Positions 1 through 11,900 of a stretch of DNA of 64,000 nt are shown here, one piece after another; position 1 is the first letter of the stretch; each line of letters begins with the position of its first letter. The translations under genes were made by a program, and so were the position numbers. Under the pieces are notes generated by a model. It saw only the letters and a list, made by a program, of their open reading frames with translations. It was not told the DNA's origin and did not search any database. This DNA comes from Stercorarius parasiticus (taxonomy: Eukaryota; Chordata; Aves; Charadriiformes; Stercorariidae), in the NCBI GenBank assembly GCA_013396915.1, contig VWZL01000903.1, positions 401,700 to 465,699 of the forward strand, in the 5' to 3' direction.

Positions 1-134
1 AAAAGGAAAAAAGGAAAAAAGGAAAAAGGAAAAAGGAAAAAGGAAAAAGGAGGAAAGAGGAAAGAGGAAAGAGGAAAGAGGAAAGAGGAAAGAGGAAAGA
101 GGAAAGAGGAAAGAGGAAGGGAAAAGGAAAGGGG
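1..134 (+). repeat. Homopurine heptamer repeat, (AAAAAGG)n then (AAAGAGG)n
   Basis: All 134 bases are A or G. The left part (about 1-50) is built of AAAAAGG units with a few six-A variants. From 54 to 116 there are nine perfect AAAGAGG units, followed by a short degenerate tail to 134. The two halves differ by one A-to-G change within the same seven-base period, so one array probably spread from a mutated unit of the other. The array touches the window edge and may continue upstream. It lies on the purine strand; no gene is associated with it. Confidence 0.97.
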
Positions 135-3100
135 CGTCTATAATGTTTATATATGTACAATGTGAGCATACGCAAACCTATGTATTTATATATAACTTCT
201 GTGAAACTAAGTTGGCACATGAAAGTTTAGACTGCAGTCACAGGGAGTATCTGCAATGTCCATTCATTTGTTTACGAAGAACACCCATCCTTCTCGCTGT
301 GCGCAAGGTCCCGACCTTGGAAAGGGGTCCCCAGTGATTTAAGTCTTCATTAGTGGAGGAGCGTTTTGTGTCAACCATTCAACCCAAAACTAAAACTACT
401 ACTAGAAGCAGCAGCCACAGCATATCTCCTTCATTCACAAGTATGTAGCATTTGCTTAGCTCATAAAAGCTGTATTATGGCTCACTGTGGATGAGGCTCT
501 TCCCACACTGACATGTTAATGACAGCCTCTGCTTCTCAGATGAACTTCTCTGTGGTCTCTATTCAGTCAAAATATTTTATCAACAGCTTTTCTTTCTGGT
601 AACTCAGACTTTAGCCTGCTTCCACTAATACATACCTGTGGTTAACTTCACCACCATGAATAATTCAGTGGATTTAAATGGAAATATTCAAATATTCAAC
701 TTCAGCAGCATACAGACAGCATTTGTGGGATTGGGATCTTCGTACTAACATCAATACCTTTGCATTTCTGATAAAAAACCCTAAAGATCTATATATAGAT
801 ATGAACAACCATGAAGCAAGCGCAGATACTCTGAGAGCTGTCATGACACAGAACGTCAACAGCCTCCTCATTTAAGTGCCATGTTAGTATATTTCTGATT
901 TTATTCTTTTATCCAGTTAACCATAAGTAAATATGCTTCCATCAGAATATACTACTACGGGAACATTGTTTGCCCTGAACTTCTAAACTTACCTTGGATC
1001 TGAAATATTATACTAGAAAACACTTGCCAATATGCTCCTGTGAAAGTTCCACCACCACCTGCTTCTATCTTAAGCATTCCTCACCAGCAGCATCACTTCC
1101 ACTACACTGACCACTGAATACAAAGGAGAAATGAGTGGGAAAAAAAATGACTACAAAGAGTTTTCTCAAGATTTCAAAAGCTCTACTGATGTACACAGAT
1201 CTGAGGTGTTGGGAAGGAGCTATATGATCTTTGAAATCCTTGGATAGCTGAGGGATGACTTAAGATCTAGTACACGGACTTGGCCTCCAAATGTAACCTA
1301 CGGCCGTGTCCTGACTATATATCAGAGGAGACGAAAAACACGACACCTGCAGGAAGTCTGTAGAAACAAGCACAATTGTATCAGTGGGCCCATGTCTCTT
1401 GTTATAGATAACCTGGGGACCAGGACTGTGAAGATCCACCTGTCCTGTGGTGTGATCCTACCAACCATGATCTAAAAGCCTGAACGAACTGCAAAGAGAA
1501 GGAAAGGGAAATGAGCTAACCGCTTGTCTTGCTTTAACTGTCTTTTGCTTTAAAAAAAAATGGATTTTTCTGCCACTGTGCAGAAGAAAGTAACAACTGA
1601 AAGACAGTAGAGGGGACAGACTGTCTGAAGATATGACCAACAGTATCTAAGTAAGATTGTTTTAAAATGAAGTATAAAACTAAAATCAGAATGCTGGATA
1701 TTTCTCTCCTGTCAGGAGAACAATAAAATGCATAAGGATGCATTGCATTGTAAATATTACTCACTTTGAACAGTTCCCTCTCTCATAAAGGAAAATTTTA
1801 AAGGTCAAACATACATTAATTGGAGAAAAAAATAAGAGATAATTACCACTACAACATTTTTCTCCTTGACTCACTCTTAACAAAGTGTCACTGATAAATT
1901 CATTTCTGTAACTAGAGTAAGCAGCCTTTGTTAAAATTGCACTGGTACAAACTACACTTTTAAAGCTATCAGTTCTAGAAAATTAAATCTATCAGCTTTG
2001 AAAATTGCTTATAAGTTTACATTCTCTGGTACATCAGCAGTAGGAGATACTGCAAAAAGACTATTAAGAATTCTTCTTTCAACCTATCAAGATTGTTTTT
2101 TCCTAGGTACTTACTGGTTTGCAGAAACACTTTTCCAGTAAAAAATGTCAGTCCAGAAAATGAACATCAGTGATCAAGAAAGGAATATGTCTATATTTTC
2201 AAAATTCACATCACTGAAACTTTTTGCACATCACTACATAAGTCATTGGGAAAAAATGCATATAATTCAAATACAGTAAATCATGTATTCATGTATATGA
2301 ATACATCCAGTTACACTTTTAGGACTTGCCCTAAGCCCTTGCAAAAAAAATCCCATTGCTTTCAAAGGGATTTAGATGGTCTTGCTAGCTACTTGCCTAA
2401 AGAAGTTCCTGGCTCGTCTGCTGTCCAAAACAGAGACGCATTACAGCAGGATAGAGAAAAAGCAGATAGCAGAATAGCAAAAAAAGAACTGAGTTCATTT
2501 CAGAGTGGCACAGAGTGAAATGGTCCTCCACAGGCACATGAGGAAGCTACGAATGAATACCTGGATGGGCAAGCCATTCCCACCTTCTCAAATTATTGAG
2601 ACTAGCTATCCTGCTGCTTGTACTGCTAGAAAAGTACAACTACATAAGGAAAATTAAGATCTACTATATTTTGATGACTATCACTGCACAGTATTCCAGA
2701 TAAACTGAAGCATATACATTTGCTGGAAAATCTTCATTAAAATTTTGACTCAGTAGAGATCACCAAATTAAACATGTAAACACTGAAGCTTTTGGGTGTG
2801 ATTTTTATCTCCATTTACATAAGTGTATACTTAAGACAAGTAGATACTGCTCTATTTTCTTCCAGGAACAAGACTAAAAAAGTTTTGAAATCATCACCAG
2901 GTCCAGCATACTACATCTGATATCCAACACATTTTGTGAGGAATGTATCATATCTCCGGTTTTATACCCAGTGCTTCCACAATTCTTTTAGAAGACCAGG
3001 CATGTCAGAGAGGGGAACTCACACAACTTGAAAATACGCATTAATTTCTTTATCAATGGAAAAAACAGGCAACATAATGAAGGAGAACACAAGGGAGATC

Positions 3101-4424
3101 AGAACAGATAAAGGACAATAGAACTGATAATAATCTAACAAAATAAAATTAAGAGAAATATTATTGCTTCTTTAGTAGTACTGCAAATAATAAATAAGAG
3201 TAGTCAGTGATCTGCCAGAATATAGGACTTTCCCAGTCTCTCAAACTATGCAGTGTAGAAATATAGAAAATGTTAATCTGTACCTCTATAATTCCAGCAT
3301 GCATCATGATAAGTGTAAACGGATTCTTCAAATTTGGAAACTGAAGTGTCAACAGATATAGTAGTAAAAGTTAGATATATAAATAAATAAAGGTATAAAT
3401 AAAACCAAAAATTAAAAAAAAAAAGAAAAAAAGAAAACAAAAACCACCGCAGATCGTGTGTCTATTCTGGATGTCTATTCTGTCAAGGATGGCAAAGAAG
3501 CCTTCCCACACGTAGATGGATGCCTCACTATGTGAAGGAAGAGAAACTTCATCCTTAATTTCAGCACCAGGGGCCCAGCCTTCAGAAGCCTGCCAGTTTC
3601 TACTTTAGGATAGTAAGTGTCTAACCTTGTCAGGAAGCCCTGCTGAAGTCCATGCTTCTTTGGATGCTGTGCTTGGCAGGACCAGGAATGGCTAAGCAGA
3701 CAGAAACTGATTTCTACATGTTTCTGAATGCCTCACTGAAAGGAGACCTTCTGTGCTGGACTAAAATGATTGCCTAACTCTCAGAAAGTAGACCACGACT
3801 GATGTTTGGATCCTTACAGAGGACTCATGCTGATTTTTTTTTTTTTAATTTATTTATTTTTAAGGCTAGGACAGCTGGGGGGAGCAATAAGAGATGTGTT
3901 CAGCTGCCCTCAGCATTCCAGTGATAATAAGGGTGATGAGGAGCGATGGGGATCTCCACTACCAACACAGCTACCGTGACTTGTTAACACAAGCTGTGCA
4001 TTGCACCATGGGTCGCTAATGGGGAGTCTACAGCTTTCCTCAAGTGGATGGTGAAAAGAAGGTGCTGTACCTACTCAAGTCCAGCAAAATGCTAAGAACT
4101 TGAGTTTTCTTCCTCTTCTGTGTTTACAGAGCTTCTCTGGTCTAGCTATCTACAGTATTGCAGCTCCAGCTGTGCTTTAACAGCCACACATATGGGAGAG
4201 TAGAAAAACGTTCTGTGCTTACAAGCCTTTTCTCTCACTCAAGAAAAATCTTAAGACTTCATTCCAAGTCTTCAAGATTTTAATGCAAAAATCATAAAGG
4301 GAAACATTATGAAAACACAAATTTAAAAGTCAAATATGCTGCACTAATTTTTCATTAAGCCAGACATAGTTTCAGATATTGTGCTACAATTGTGAGTTTT
4401 AGGCAATTCTTTCTTGTTTGTCTT
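135..4424. other. Unique AT-rich sequence, no gene seen
   Basis: No open frame exceeds about 90 codons and none resembles a known protein. I see no CR1, LTR or RNA gene here. The stretch holds only an A-rich tract near 3.4 kb and a T-run at 3834-3846. Slightly GC-richer patches (about 1270-1450 and 3470-4050) read as unique sequence; a very old repeat cannot be excluded. Confidence 0.6.
3406..3445 (+). repeat. A-rich low-complexity tract
   Basis: This is a run of A interrupted by single G and C bases, preceded by an AAATAAATAAA-like stretch at about 3380-3392. It could be the tail of a retrocopy, but no gene-like or repeat-like sequence precedes it that I can recognise. Confidence 0.85.
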
Positions 4425-4439
4425 TATATATATATATAT
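4425..4439. repeat. (TA)n microsatellite
   Basis: Seven and a half perfect TA dinucleotides lie in AT-rich unique sequence. Confidence 0.9.
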
Positions 4440-7400
4440 GATTAACACCTAGAGTTGAAAAAGAGATAATTCAGATAGAATTTAACAACTACTTTTTGTG
4501 AATTTGGTGATGCCTTCCTAAATGCAAAACTTGAGCACAGTTTTTCAGGCTCAGTAAATTGCATTTTCTGCTCTATACTACTCAAATAAATATCTGAAGC
4601 TTCATCATTTCTAATTTTTCCAACTACCTTAATGAACTTATTATAGAGAGTGAATTTTAATTTTTAAGGCTAAGTGGTTTTTAATATATTAGATGGATTA
4701 AATTACTTTATTCTCATTCTCAAATTAATGTAAAAGCAGTCATCAACATTCAGATATCTTTTTAGTCTAATCACAAATGTGCTCAAGTCATCTTTCCTAT
4801 TGCAGTGTAGCCTTTGAAGTTTGCTAATTTTTTCATACTGTCAATTTTCCTACAATCTGACAAGAATCATTCATGCTCAAGAGAAGTAAGTATACAATTT
4901 ATTGATCTGCTGGAATAAAAATACTACGTTAAAAGATGCTAATTCAAACTAAATTGCATCCTGTACTATAATACCCATTATAACTTAAAACATTTCAGTG
5001 TTCAAATAGCAGAATTAGGAAGTACGTGCTTGCTTTAGATGTTCACCAACTGAAACATAGCTAATTGAATCACATAACCATTACTTTCAGAGAGCACAAT
5101 TGTTCCACCTGTATCAATTTTGTTATTTCAGTACAACCCTATGTGGCTACTTATTATCTACACAGAAGTGTATGTATATGTGCAGGTAGATATGAATCTA
5201 CCTCTACTCAAACAAGCAAAAGCACTACAATCAGAAAATAGTATTAATAAAAAGTCTAATTAAATAAACTTAATGTGTCCTTAAGTCAAATTCTGAAACT
5301 TGATTAAGCGTTACATAGCTAGTACTCCCACTGACTACTAATGTGGGCACTCCAAAGAAAAGCCAAGTATTTTTTTCTGTATTACGATGAAAAATACTCA
5401 CACAATTCAAGAAGCAATGTCAGTGAATGCTTCTTCCCTCCAGTTTTCATCATTAGGTGCTATTTCTAAAGAAATATATTCTAGGGATTGTAAAATAACA
5501 CATTGATAAAGTACATAAGCATGTTTCACAGTTTCCTCTTGGAATAAGGCTACTTGATAAGCTCTCAAGGGAGATAGTCTGTCTAATGTTTGGTATAGTA
5601 CAAGATTCCATCACCCACTCCTCATTTTTCTTACCAGTAAGGATTCATAATAATCCAATAAATAACAGCTACTCATTAAATAAATAACAAAAGTTAGTTT
5701 AAAAAAAGACTAGTTTGCTTTTTCAAATCGATCCCTATTTGCATTTTATTTCCTACAGTCTCTGACCAATTAAGAATAAGGCCTAGATCTACAAAGGGAC
5801 TTCGGCATCAAAATTTTGAATGTTGAAGTAACCTAGCCTGATAGGGGATTGAATTGCTTTGCATTAGAAACCTACATTTCCTGTAACACAGGACGATTCT
5901 CACCACCTGACTAAGCATTGCCTACAGAAAAGGTTAGAACAAGAACTAGTTTGTAAACCCTGCTCTTATCAAAACAAAAAGTATTTCATGTCGTTATAAT
6001 GACACATGTGCATCTATTCAGGACTCACAGCTCCAAAGTTCCTCCTGAAAATAAATACTTAAAATGTCCTTCATTTAGAAAACAAACTAACAAAAGAGAT
6101 AGTGAGACAGCTATAAGGTCACGGCCTTTCTTTCCAAACATGGTAGAGAAGGAAATGGAAATCACCTATAAAATTTATTCTATAGGTCAATGGTTAAAGC
6201 TATGGCTTTTTATAAGAGAACTGAGTTTAATTCTCTTCTCTTCCTTGGACAGGTTGAACCTAGTCTGAGGAGGACAAACAAGTACCAGACCTGGACAATG
6301 AGGTACATCAGTAATTGATGCTATTGAAGGTCTTGTATGCATTATACACATATTACAGTCTTCCAGAGAAAGACAGTGCTCTAGCTTAGCAGTTAGTTAG
6401 GCAATCTCTTGGAAAGGGGGACTGGCTCTTAAACTTTGGAAGGCCATATATTTTCGATAAAATAGATGGTTATCAGAAAAAAACAAAGCATACACACACA
6501 CCCTCATCCTTCCATGCTGACACATGGAATTTGCAGTGACGGAATAGACACTGGGGATCTAGGTTTTCAACTTGGTTATCAAAGTCCCATATTAAATGCT
6601 TCATTTCTTCACAGTTTTGTTAATATTAAATGCTATCTTATCCTCTTTTTGTGTTTTCCTTAGTTTAGGTCAGGGACACCTCCAGGAGAATGACTACAGC
6701 TGCAGAAGTGCAAAATTTGACAAAGAAAATAAAGTTTAAAAAGACAACATACAAATTGTATACTGAGAGAGGGGTTAGGCACGCAAGCCACAGGACTTAC
6801 TGCGAGTTGGAAATAAGTCCTCAAGGCAAGAGTTTCAATATCATGCCCAATTTTGCTGGTCAGTACAATCAATGTCAGCAGTGTTTAACCATCTGTCCTC
6901 CGGTCTCTCTTAAAAAGGCTCTGATAGTCTTTGGCAGCTGGTGGTAGATGGGACGTGAAAGTAACAAGATCTCTAGGTCTGTGTGAGCTATATATAAAAC
7001 AGGGTATGGACAAAGATGTTTAAGTCTTGGGAATGTTCTTGAATTCAAAGGTCTCCTGTGGATGGTTCCTACAGCTTCTCTGAAACTCTTCCAATGCCAG
7101 CACTTGACCAACTCAGCACCAGGTTGCCTGCCAAAGAAGACCAGGTGATCTTAACCCCAACCTAAAGAGCAATTTGGCAAAGTCATTTTTAGCTGGAATT
7201 GACCGACACCACCTTTTCAAGTATACCCAGACTTTTACTTAGATAAGCAAAATTATTTAAGTCAGCCAACTTTATAGGAAAGCCTTGAAAAGCAGCCTAC
7301 ACATAATTTACATATGAATCACACACAGGGTGGGGAAAAGGAGGGCACCCAGAAAAGTACATTTCTGATCTCTTTTCCAGCTATGCATCACCCCATACTG

Positions 7401-8936
7401 GATTTCAAGGGGAGGAACACATCACTGCCATGTTATTCTGTGTGTGAAGCAGAGCACTAAGTCTCATCAAGCACAAAATGCCAAAACTTCACTGAAGTTG
7501 TCATAAGAGCATGTCCTGAGGATTATTCATCCTCTAAGTCATATATTCCTTGGAAAAAGATGGGAGTGATAGACAGAACGACAATTCATTGCTGACAAAA
7601 ATGGAGCATCTTCAAGCAACAAGTAAGTATTTTTAAAAAAAACAACTAGTTAAAATATACAGTGACTGGGAGCGCTGGAAAAGAACAATACAGTTCTATG
7701 GACTTAAGCTACCTCACGGCTTGCAGAGCCAGTGGCTTTTGAAGACTGCTTGTTAATGACAGTTTGCAACACTGTGGTAAACCAAGGCCTGTAATTTGCA
7801 GATTTTATTTTTAGAAATACTTATTGGAGCACTGTGGCATTGATGGCTATGAAAGAAGAAATAAAATAAAGGGGGGAGGAAAGAGCCCATGCAGAATTAA
7901 AAGCCTTTCAAGTTTCCTGAAAAGAGTTTTTCAGAACAAGAGTTGGGCTGTGAGAGATTTTTTTCTACTTCTTAGGGGAAGGATGGGAGCCCAAATTCAA
8001 GGGCATAGCATATGCAAAGCACATTCAGTGTGAAATGCCTGACATTGTATCATATTCATAAAAAGCTGCCACTAGCAAAATAGATAGCCAAATTGAAACA
8101 CACATCCCATTTCTATAAAAAACAGGGAAAGAAATATTAGCTAGAAAAACTGATGTCAAGATGAAAAGCAGGCTTTTTTCCAGCTGTCCTTACTCAACAC
8201 CGTAGTCAGGATCATTCCACAAAAGCACACAGTCCGGTCACAATTAACTCTGAATGGGGTCATTAAAGGCAGAAGATACTCCTTCATGGCTTAATTTAAT
8301 TATCATTCCTGGCAACTGGAAAGCCTTTTAACGTTTTTAGAATATAGACTTGTTTTCAACAGTTTCTCCTCTTTGCCAAAATGCTCAAGCAGTCATTTTT
8401 GATTCGGTTTCTTTCCAGAGCTGACAAATCCTGCCACAGCTTTTTTGTCAAGAGGCTCTGAAACCCTGTTAGGTCATTCCAGCTTTGTTTTCTGAAGTAG
8501 GTGTATTTGCATTCACTGTTTTACCTCAAATTGTCAATTGTGAAATTATGTGCTATCTTAAAATTTATCCTGACATCAGCAAATGCTCCCTCCCTGAGTG
8601 TCTGTTGAAAGCCATGCAGTTTGTTAACGTTACAGCGCAACCTGATGCCTTTCTTTTGCTTTTTACAATTTCCTAAATACATTAGCGTCTTCCTTGCAAA
8701 CATGCAGACATGAGTTGGACTGAACAGGCTCCTGTGGAGTGAAAAATAACCAAACGAAAAGTCATGAAAAGTAAACCCAACATTCTCCTATGAAATAGCC
8801 ACAAGGTAATTCAAAAGTGCCAGGTCAAAATCTACTGGGAAGGTGATGATTGTGGACCTTACTACTTGGCTACCAGCCCGACCTGCTGGACCACCTATTT
8901 TCAGCAAAAAGAACAGAAAAATTCAGCCCCCTGAAT
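4440..8936. other. Unique AT-rich sequence, no gene seen
   Basis: No frame here resembles a known protein; open frames stay under about 90 codons. No transposon signature was recognised. The part at 8400-8710 has few low-complexity runs and reads like slowly evolving unique DNA, but conservation cannot be judged from one sequence. Confidence 0.6.
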
Positions 8937-8993
8937 TTTGACCTCAAGAGCAATTTTGACTTCAAGACATCTTGTTTGACCTCAAGAGCAATT
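8937..8993 (+). repeat. Three-unit minisatellite, period about 19 bp
   Basis: The 19-base unit TTTGACCTCAAGAGCAATT occurs perfectly at 8937-8955 and 8975-8993. Between them is a degenerate third unit beginning TTTGACTTCAAGA. The spacing of 38 bases between perfect copies equals two periods, which supports a tandem origin. The two perfect units contain TGACCT, the core of a nuclear-receptor half-site; this may be coincidence. Confidence 0.85.
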
Positions 8994-11900
8994 CAACACT
9001 GCAAAACAAGAATGGGTTCATCTCTTATCTCGGTTAGGATCCAATATGACGTGACATAATGTGCAACTTCAAATAAAAGGCAGCTTGGTCATTGGCAGCA
9101 TTCTTACTGCGGTTCAAGGTTTAAGAGCATGCACAAATCTTTACAGTCTCAGGCTGTAAGTCACTCACTCATCTTCAGACCTGTCAGCAGCTTTATGTGA
9201 CATGAACTACGGGTTTCTGTGCAGTCCATAGTTTGGCAATGGCATTACTTCTAAAAGAGCACAGAGGAACAGTATCAGAAGTCCTTACGACTGCCCAGAG
9301 GGTTCAGGGGACTCTGGAACAGATAATATTCAGCAGCCGAAGCATCAGAACAATTTGGCAGCCTTATTTTCTTTGAATTACAACCTGCTTCTAAAAACAA
9401 TTTAAAAAGACCTAGCACCGGAGATCTCATTACCACTCTCATGGGTTGCTAGAATAAAAAATAAAAATGAAAAGCTCTTTCAAGATTCAATCTTTTAATT
9501 TCTCCCTACAACTACTATGAGACCACCTGCCTTTTATGCAGTACTTGTAAAGCCAGTGTCTTAACTGTCATGAAATAGTTTCCGGTTTTGTGGCTAGGAA
9601 CATTCAGCATCACTGGGTTTTCCTCTCATTCTGTATACAAAGGTTTGCAATGAAAGCAATTCTACAATCTCCCCTCCCCAGGGTCAAATCCTGCCAAGTT
9701 CTGCCCATACCTCCTATACGGTTTCTAGCATTATGCAGCTAGGCAGCATTTAATTGAGAAAAACAAGAAAACAAAACACACTTTGAAAAATTGTGTTGCA
9801 CAGTGTGGGGTGCAATTTGTCCTACTTGTACATGCATCCTCTTCCTGATTCCTAAGAAACGTGCGTAAGTATAAACATAGTGAGTGTTTATTATTTTATT
9901 CCATGTTGTCCTAAAAAGTTGATTTTTTTTCCTCTAGCTCTTTTAAAAGAAACTGTACTTAGGACAACTTTAAAATTCCTTCTTTGCAAACAATAATAAT
10001 AAAAAGACTCCAAACCCGTAATGAGCTCTGTGCAGAATATCTTAGTTTGTCTGAAAACCTTCCACATGGAGTCTGCGCTGCTGCAGAAATCAAAGCATAG
10101 AGATAACGAAGCTCTTTGGTGCCAGATGGGTTATAAATTTGTACCTAGAGTTGATGGTAGAATTTACACTTATTTTATTTGCCACAAGCCTTGTTCATGG
10201 CACATCTTCCTTGTTTCTCATTGTTTGACTCTGCTTGGTCTAAATCTTGCTACATCGTTCAAAAATAACTGAATGCCTTATTTGGGAGCTAAAATATGTT
10301 TCAAAGTGTGTAAAGAGTCACAAATAAATTTGGCAGGACTGTGCTTTCACTTCCTAAGCAAAACGTAAAAAAAAACATTGCTTCTTCCATTGAGCAATGG
10401 TAGTTTCCTTCCTTTCCTTCCTGTATCTCTGTTCTATTTATAAAGACCTTTATGTGCAAATGGTATTCATCTATCATTAATTTTTTATTCCACTACAGTA
10501 GTTTTGAAGGATAACCAGTTAACTTCACTTCTTTCCTGTTTAATATCTTCTAGAGTTGATAGAAACTGTTTTTAAAGTAATGGGTTTCTGTGATTTTGTA
10601 AGCTGTCTCTCTCAGTTCTACCCCCCTGCTATGCACACCCACCCCTTTACAATTATTGTAACTGAGATATAAATATATATATTAAAAAAAAAAGTAAAAA
10701 TAAAATCACAGACTGGATTTCCTCTAACTGCAAAGTGATCAAGTAATGGTTTATCAATTATTTAAATCAATGTGAATTCTACCATGATGTAGGTGCACAC
10801 TATTTTCCATTACGTTTGGTGGTTTTTTAACTGTTATACATATCTACAATGCAAACCTAACTCAGATAAAGAAGCTATGCAGTGCTTCTGACTGAATAGT
10901 ACCTTTGATTTGAATAGGTGTAGTTCAAAAGAGCAGAGCAAGTACCAAGTATGCATGGAAGTAGTATAAGTAATATTGCTGTAACCGCTCCTACATCATC
11001 TAGCAATACCACAGTACTCCCATTATTTCAGATACAATGGACTGTTGAACTGGGGAGTAATAAGACCTAAATTAGTGTATCAGACAGGCAAGCCAGCAAC
11101 TGTGAGGTGCTTCTGGCTTCCCAGTTGACCTAAGCTCCCGCAGAGCGACACAGATGGGTAGCACTTCCTACCTTCTTCAGCTGGCCAGGAAATTGCCTTA
11201 CTGGCACATGACCCATCCTCAGTTATAGAGGTCTTTATCACCTTAACATTGACCATCATTAAGCCCCTGTATTCTCCCAAATCTGCAGCTGGTACAGCTG
11301 GTACAGAACATGGCACTGCACTTCACCACCTCTGGCTATGGCAAGTACACCAGCTCCCTACGTCCACCTGGAAAAGAAATCAGAGTGATGAGCTTGGAGA
11401 TCTGGCCATATCGCCTACAAATGCTCTTTAGAGTTATATTTGCTGGTTGCACCTTTACCAAGTAGCTCACTGTACTTTGAAAAGGCAGCTCCCCACTTTC
11501 TCTTGCTTTGCCGTAACTTCATATTAGGCTAAAACTTCACATAGCAGCAGCACTCACTTTCACACAGGAAAAAATCATTAAGTGAGCCTAGTCCCCTCCT
11601 CAGATAGGACAGCCTAGATGATACATAGTCTTTTTTAACATCTGAAACAGAACACCACATCCAAATACCCCCAAATTAATCAACCTCTAGGCTGAAGAGA
11701 AGGGCAGTTGTAGGTGAAGTTGTCAGAGCCCCCATCCTCATTAAACTTCATTTCAAGAATATTTGCTCTTTCTGGAGCATCTCTGAACAGTGGCAGGGGG
11801 AGAGGAGAAGCCTGTCCCACTTTGTACTTCTTCTACCTGATGGAGAGCAGAGACCAGGCAGCTCAACCCCAGGTCAAAGCGTAGCAGGGAGAAGCACAAG

